A DNA stretch of 64,000 nt from Euryodendron excelsum (Eukaryota > Streptophyta > Magnoliopsida > Ericales > Pentaphylacaceae). A program made the position numbers and the translations under genes. The stretch spans positions 3,378,001-3,442,000 of the forward strand of contig CM065393.1 in the NCBI GenBank assembly GCA_033060915.1. Direction: 5' to 3'. The number at the start of each line of letters is the position of its first letter. Position 1 is the first letter of the stretch. Below, piece by piece: positions 58,100-64,000 of this stretch. The notes under the pieces are model-generated. The model was given only the letters and a program-made list of their open reading frames with translations, was not told the origin of the DNA and ran no database searches.

Positions 58100-58269
58100 C
58101 CGAGTAGCAAAACTACTCACAAAACCGTTAGAGTAGCGAAAATACTCACAAATAGGTCGATATAGGGAATGGCCAACAAACCCCTGTGTTACGACGACCG
58201 CCGTTAGAGTGGCGGAAACACTCAAAACCCAGGTCAACATCAGTGTCTGTTAGCCCACTTCAGTGAAAA

Positions 58270-58900
58270 ATGACCAAACTGCCCTTTGGACCTTTTTCGA
58301 GACTTTCCGGTCAAGAAGACTATTTTGCCCCTAGGCATCCAAATGCCCCGAGAACCACACCGGCTTTGGGTATCAAACCGGTAATGTCCCGAGAATACTT
58401 TTTATAGTATTCTCAACCTTCCTTTACCTTTCCGGATCATTCCGAGTTAGTTCCGGCAAACCTGATACAAAATAACCGTTTTGCCCCTAGTGGGCCGGTC
58501 TCCTTTTTCAACCACACCGGCTCTGGGTATCAAACCGGTAACGTCCTGAGACTACTTTTCATGGTGTTCTGAACCTCCTTTTACCTTTCCGGATCATTCT
58601 GAGTCAGTTCCGACCAACCTGGTGCGAAATGACCGTTTTGCCCCTAGTAGGCGGGTCTCCTTTTCCGACCACGCCGGCTCTGGGAATCAAACCGAAAACC
58701 TCTGGGAACATTCTAAATAATGTTTCTAGATCCCAAGTCTTCTTCCGGGACAATCCGAGTTTGTCCCGGCAGTTTCCGGTCCGATTGACCGTTTTGCCCC
58801 TAAAGGCCCAGTCAACCTTTCCGACACATCTTATCCTCACTTTTCAAGTCAAATACCTCCAAGACACTATTTTAAGTGTTCCTGCTCCTTTCTGGCCTTC
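58270..58900. repeat. ~156-bp tandem repeat, four units, in element B
   Basis: TTTTGCCCCTA recurs at 58323, 58479, 58636 and 58792, with ACACCGGCTCTGGGTATCAA and CCTTTCCGGATCATTC(C/T)GAG between. Units are diverged. Element A has a related, fewer-copy version near 56000-56330. Confidence 0.85.
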
Positions 58901-59729
58901 CGGGTCATTCCCGGCTCCTTCAAATCATTCCCGGACTTTCCGAAGCCACTCCTAGTGAGGCTAGGCTAAAAATTGCATGGTAGTCACTAGTACAGGCGCC
59001 CAAATCTAGTCAAAGATACGTTGCTAGCCGACCTTAAATTTTTCCTAAGTGGCTGGAGCCATTAGTAGTGGTGCCAAGCCAAAAATTGGCCTGGCGCCAC
59101 TCTTAGTGGCGCTAGTGTAAACTTTGGCCTGGCGCCATTGCAACAGGCGCCAGTATTGTCCAACCTCCATAAACCCTAGCCTCCTTAGGTTTCTCCAAAC
59201 CCTAGCCACCCTACACAAACCCTAGCCTCCTATACACTCATACACACCCCCATACACTCATACACTAGCCTTCAACCATCCTTTGAAGACTTGAGGAGCT
59301 ACAATCCAAAGCTTGAAGACAACTCTTGAAGACTGAAGGTGAAGATCAAGACAAGGACTGAAGACCGAAGACAGCACGGTGCGCAAAATAAACAAGACAT
59401 ACGGTAGGTTCCCTATTTAAATTTCTGCACTTCCCCCCTCTCTTTTCTCTCTCCTAACCCACTTGGGTTTTCTCTATTTTAATCCCCCATCTCTTTCCCC
59501 CCTTTCTTTGCATGCTTAAAACAAGGGGACTCCCGGTCCATGTGTAGGATTGGGCTATTGGAGAGTCACCGTGTCGGGGGCTTTCTTCTAGTCTAACCAA
59601 AGACCATGTGGGTCCGGCCCCCCTTGATTATGTGGTGAAGCCTTAGCCTTGTATGTTCATGACCCCAAATTGCATTGTGCATATCATAGTCTTGCATCGT
59701 GCATATCATAGTCTTGCATCTTCCAAAAT

Positions 59730-61950
59730 TCGTTTTCAAACTCGTTTTCAAAACCGTTTTCAAACTTGTTTTCAAAATTGCATCAAAATCTCTTTTTCAA
59801 AAACTTGTTTTCAAAATCACAATTCTAGGGTGATTCAAGCCTTTCCATGGCTAGGGTTGCTTTAGGAAAGTGTTACATTAAAAGTGACCAATATGGTCCA
59901 TATTTTCAAATCTTATTGTTTTCCAAAACCGCTTTTCTAAAGTGGTTCTAGCTCTCTTATGGTTAGAATTGCTTTAGAAAAGTGAGATGTTTTTATACCT
60001 TCTAAAAATTCTCTTTCCAAATCCTTCCTCCTAAAAATCTCTTTTTCAACATACTTTCCTAAAACTCTCATCTTCAAAGTTGTTTTCAAAAACTCCCTCC
60101 AAAATCTATTTTTCAAAATCTCCTTTTTCAACTCCTTTCCAAAACGCTCTCTCCAAAGTCCACTTTCCAAAAACGTTCCCCAAAAATCTTTCCAAAAACT
60201 TTCTTTTTCAAAATCTTTCCTCTAGAAATTCCTCCCTAGGATTCCCTTCTAGAAAAGTTTCATTTCCAAAAACTCACTTTCCAAAAACCCCTTCCTTGGA
60301 GCCCAAGTTAAGCCCTAGAACCCACGATTAGAAAACCCTAATTTTCTTTTCAAAAACAGGGTTTTCAAACTTTGCCCCAAACTTAGGTTTCCAAAACCTC
60401 TTGTTTTTTACATCAAAACTATACCTGTTTCCAAAACTTATTTTCCATGTCAAAACTATAATTTTCCAAATCTAGGGTTTCTAGAATCTTCCTTTCCAAA
60501 TCCTTGCCAAATCTTATCTTCCCTTTAGGAAACCAAATCCAATCCTCCGTTTTTGGAAACGAAATCAAACCTTTGCTTTTAGAAACCAAATCCAATCCCT
60601 TCCTAATCCAAACCTTTCTTAATTCAATTCCTTCCTAAACCATAAGTTTTCTAAATTTAAACTTTAAATCTTTCCTTAAATTTTAAAATCCAACTCTTTC
60701 CTAATTCAAATCCTTTCTAATCTTTCACTTTCCTAAATCTTAAGTTTCCAAAACTCAACTGTCAAATCTTTCCTAAAATTCTAAAATTCAACCCTTTCCT
60801 AATTCTATCCTCTTTTCAAATCTTAGCTTTTCAAACCTAAGTTTTCAAACCTTTCCTAAATTCAAACGTTTTCCAATTTCAAGATTTTCTAAAATACAAA
60901 CTCTAAAACTCTCCAAATCTTAAACTTTCCAAATTTCAAGTCTTTCTCAAAACATTCCAAAATTCAAAACTTTCTTAACTTGAAACTTTCTAAATTCTAA
61001 GTCTTTCTTAAACTAAACTTTCTTAATTTAAAACATTTCTAAACTCAACACTTTCCTATTTCAAAACCTTTCTTGAAACAAAACTTTCCGATTTTCAAAA
61101 CTTTCCTAATTTGGGAACTTTCCTAATCTTAAAACGTTTCCTTTTTCGAAAACTTTCTAAACTCGAAGCTTTCCAATTTCAAAACTTTCCTAAAACAAAA
61201 CTTTCCTAAAATGAAAACTTTTCTAATTTCAAACTTTCCAAAAATGACGCTTTCCTAAAACGGGCCTTTCCTAATTCGAACATTTCTTAAAATCCAATCC
61301 TTCCAAATCTTCCAAGTCTAACATTCCAATCTAATCTTTCTTAATCTCAAGTCTTTCCTAGGTCTCCTACCTTTCCTAAGTCTAGGTTTCCTAAACCTCC
61401 ATCTTTCCAAAACCAAGTCTTTCCAAAATCAATCTTTCCAAAGCAAGTCCAATCTTCTCAATTTCAATTTCCAATCTCCTCTTCTAATCTCAAATCAAAT
61501 CCAATTTTTAATTCAATCTCTTTCTTCCAATCCAATCTCTCTCTTCAAGTCAATCTATTTTCAATCGGACTCTTGTCCGAACTACGACTGACCTGATTTC
61601 CCTAAAGGGATACATAGGCAACCTTCATAGGTGCGGTCACAATACTTTTCAAACTTTCAATTCCACGCTCATGAGTGCGGTTTCCACAATCTTTCTCAAA
61701 TCTCAAATCCCACAATTCCTTTCAAATTTCAAACTCTTCAACATTTTTCAAATCTCAAATTCCAATTTATTTTCAAAATTCTAAATTCAAAATTTCTATT
61801 TTCAAATTTCTACTTTCAATTTTCAAACTTTCCAAATTCAATTCCATCTCTTTCAAATCTATTTTCAAATCAAATTCTTTTCAAATTTCTTTCCAAATCT
61901 ATTTTTCAATTCTCTCTTATTTTGCACTTGCATATCATGCATCATGTTAG
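59730..61950. repeat. Low-complexity TTTCCAAAA / CTTTCCTAA region in element B
   Basis: More than 2 kb of degenerate short motifs rich in TTTCC, AAAC and TCAAA, without fixed period. On the minus strand it parallels the TTTGAAAA/GGAGTTTGAA-rich stretch of element A near 52640-53330, but greatly expanded. Confidence 0.75.
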
Positions 61951-62882
61951 TTTTTAAACATTATTTTTCAAAGTGGATAGGATTGGACATAGGTTAATTA
62001 AAGACTCTCATAGGTGAATCTAGGGTAGATTGACATGTAGGTACCGAAAGGGCGGGGTAGGGTGATAGCTTAGTGCGTCTTCTCCACACGTAACCAATCT
62101 CCAAACCTAGAATCACTGTTTTCAAAGACCAAAAAGGAATTATTTTTCAAAAAAGGCTAAATGTTTTCCAAAGGTTGCCAAACAACCTGTTTTTTTAAAA
62201 ACCCTCTCTTGAGGAGATATTTTTAAATCGTTTTCGAAAAACCCTAAGTGTAGTCCTCGGACTATTCTTAGTTTTTAGGTGACCTAACTCACCTTAATCA
62301 AGTTAGGTGGTGACTCTGAATCTTTTTCAAAAGCCCTTTATTCAAACCAATTTTTCAATTCAAACCTAGTCACACTCATTCTTTTAAGAGGATGAGTTCT
62401 AACGAGAGAGTACAGCATTTTTCCCGCTTGGGTGAGTATTCCTCAAGTGCGAAAAATCTGGGTGCGACAGGGATCACATGGTTGGATGTGACTAATACCT
62501 GTATAGAAACTAGTTCAAGGGGTGTGACTAGCATCTGTGGAAAAAAAAACTAGTTGTAAAAGAGGACTAATGCCTGGGTTAAAAGGCTAGTGGTTGTATC
62601 TACGGTTTGGATATAGTGGAGAAAAATCTCAAGGAAGGAGCCTTGGGGAGTGGACGTAGACTTTGGAGTTGAAGTCAAACCATGATAAATCTTAGTATCG
62701 TATTCTCTTCTCTCTATCTCCTTTACATTATAGTTTGAATTGCTTGCAATTATTTACAACATATCATTGGTTGATTAATATTTGTTTGAATATTTTTTAG
62801 ACTTTTTAAATTTAAAATTATTTGTTGAATTATTGTTTAAATCTAATTCATCCCTCGTCTTGGGTTGCCACTTGGACTAACA

Positions 62883-63292
62883 ATTGGTATCAGAGCTTGA
62901 ACTCTTATAGTGGACTTACCATCTTAGAGTAAATTATGGCAACCATTTTTAGTACTTCCCTTGCTGAAGGTCAATCAATTAATAGACCACCATTGTTTAG
63001 TGACACAAATTATAACTATTAGAAAGTTAGAATGAAAATATATATTCAATCTACTGATTATGAGTTATGAAAAGTTATTGTTAGTGGCCCTAGTATACCA
63101 ACTAAGATTGTAGAAGGGAAAAATGGTTTTAAGAAAGTGAATAGAATGCTGGTGATATGAAAAGTGTTCAATTAAACGTTGGAGTTATGAATGTTCTTTA
63201 TTGTGCTCCTGATGCAAATGAATTTAACTATATATCTACTTATTTGGAATAAATTGAAAATTACTTGTAAATCTACTTGTGCTCTTTATATC
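62883..63292 (+). pseudogene. Copia primer-binding site and N-terminal Gag fragment
   Basis: TTGGTATCAGAGC follows the LTR at 62883. The Gag start MATIFSTSLAEGQSINRPPL at 62937 leads into NYNY(stop)KVRMKIYIQSTDYEL, the same N-terminal Gag domain as at 40405. In-frame stops and frameshifts occur, and the fragment ends after about 350 bp where the inverted copy begins. Confidence 0.8.
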
Positions 63293-64000
63293 ACTAGCAC
63301 AATAAAGAACATTCATAATAAGTAGATATACGATTCCCTTCTATAATCTTAGTTGGCATACAAGGGGTATTAATAATAAATTTTCATAATTCATAATCAG
63401 TAGCTTGAATAGATATTTTCATTCTAACTTTCCAATAGTTATAATTTGTATCACTAAACAATGGTAGTCTATTGGTCGATTGACCTTTAGCAAGGAAAGT
63501 ACTAAAAATAGTTGTCATAATTTACTCTAAGATAGTTAAGTACACTATAAGAGCCTAGACTTTTATACTAATTGTTAGTCCATGTGACAATCCAAGAGAG
63601 GAGGTTAATTGAGTTTAAACAATAATTCAACAACTAATTTCAGATTTAAAAATTCTAATTGGATATTTAAATAAATGTTAATCAACCAATAATATGCTAT
63701 AAATAATGCAAGCAATTCAAACTATAAAGTAAAAGAGATAGAGAGAAAAGAATGCGACACCAAGATTTATCATGGTTCAACTTCAACTCCAAAGTCTACA
63801 TCTACTTCCCAAGGCTCCTTTCTTGAGATTTTTCTCAACTATATCTAAACTGTAGGTACAGCCACTAGCCTTTTAATCCAAACGCTAGTCCTCCTTTACA
63901 ACCAGTGTTTTTCTACAGATGCTAGTCACACTCTTTAACTAGCTTTTACACAGGTGCTAGTCACACCTAACCAAGTGATCCCTCACTCCAACTAGTTTTT
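63293..64000 (-). repeat. Inverted copy of LTR - primer site - Gag fragment (right arm)
   Basis: The reverse complement of 63293-64000 matches, in order, Gag (SLAKGQSTNR..), a decayed primer site (TTAGTATAAAAGTC), the LTR end GGACTAACA and LTR sequence back past the element B insertion point. With 62470-63208 it forms a large imperfect palindrome with a loop of about 85 bp; the arm continues beyond the window. Confidence 0.85.

Larger units (their letters stand above)
57561..62469 (-). mobile_element. Solo LTR-like element B, 4.91 kb, same family as A, inverted
   Basis: On the minus strand it begins TGTCGCACCCAG and ends GGGGTGCTTACA, the same ends as element A. GGGAT flanks both sides (57556-57560 and 62470-62474), a perfect 5-bp target duplication. 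The inverted copy of the host LTR at the window's right end reads through this point without the insertion, confirming the boundaries. No genes. Internal features: 81-bp repeats at 57751-58099, ~156-bp repeats at about 58270-58900, and a long low-complexity TTTCCAAAA/CTTTCCTAA region at about 59730-61950. Confidence 0.82.
51620..62882 (+). repeat. Copia LTR interrupted by two large solo LTRs
   Basis: The LTR starts TGTTAACCC at 51620 and ends GGACTAACA at 62882, where TTGGTATCAGAGC (primer-binding site) follows. Its own sequence is 51620-52096, 56836-57560 and 62470-62882, about 1.6 kb in total. An internal tandem duplication shows as two similar blocks with CTTCCAT..ACTTTTAT..GAAGTGAAG near 51985-52090, 56925-57005 and 57065-57160. 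A polypurine tract on the left and a primer site on the right mean this single LTR could belong to two elements joined in tandem. Confidence 0.75.

Noticed and set aside
57624..58110. Minus-strand open frame with a repetitive 27-residue motif
   Set aside because: It arises because an 81-bp tandem repeat keeps frame; overlapping frames are equally open and it sits in a solo LTR.
60080..60331. Ser/Phe/Lys-rich open frame in element B
   Set aside because: Low-complexity TTTCCAAAA DNA with no domain; composition artefact.

Overview
This window is a piece of a plant nuclear genome, almost certainly a eudicot. It is AT-rich, has intron-bearing genes with GT..AG splice sites, and is full of degraded LTR retrotransposons of plant-only lineages. 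I see no prokaryotic, organellar or viral gene organisation. The best-supported intact genes are two tandem copies of a xyloglucan endotransglucosylase/hydrolase (XTH), at 6895-8076 and 21845-23017, plus one small predicted secreted protein at 45597-45866 (minus). Nearly everything else is transposable element or relic.

Layout. (1) 1-5495: non-coding, with simple repeats, one small foldback element and a 97-bp tandem duplication. (2) 5496-23348: a direct duplication of a 2.9-kb XTH segment. The promoter of the second copy holds an 11.5-kb Ty3/gypsy element of the Tat type (9663-21206), with LTRs, a 5-bp target duplication, degenerate gag-pol with two RNase H domains, a 27-unit palindromic array and a spliced-looking antisense ORF. 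(3) 23349-25870: AT-rich DNA and two exons of a broken RsmD-type rRNA methyltransferase gene. (4) 25870-32224: a 3'-truncated Ty1/copia element on the minus strand. (5) 32225-43530: a minus-strand ORF resembling plant mobile domain (PMD) proteins, cut into three pieces by a Sirevirus-like copia element (32576-42073), a small tRNA-like/TRIM-like repeat and a 0.4-kb LTR. (6) 43531-51619: sparse DNA with the small secreted-protein gene, a solo LTR with perfect 5-bp target duplications (47151-48269), a copia LTR with primer-binding site, and a three-unit array of the tRNA-like repeat. (7) 51620-64000: one copia LTR into which two ~4.8-kb solo-LTR-like elements of a single family inserted in opposite orientation, followed by a gag fragment and a large inverted repeat that runs off the window.

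The nesting can be read internally. XTH copy 1 is an empty site for the gypsy insertion, the PMD reading frame is an empty site for the Sirevirus, and the right arm of the terminal inverted repeat is an empty site for the 4.9-kb solo LTR. The gypsy LTRs are clearly diverged, so that insertion is old. Yet exons 2-3, intron 2 and the 3' UTR of the two XTH genes are almost identical, which points to later gene conversion between the copies. All identities come from reading motifs by eye; no alignment or database search was run.
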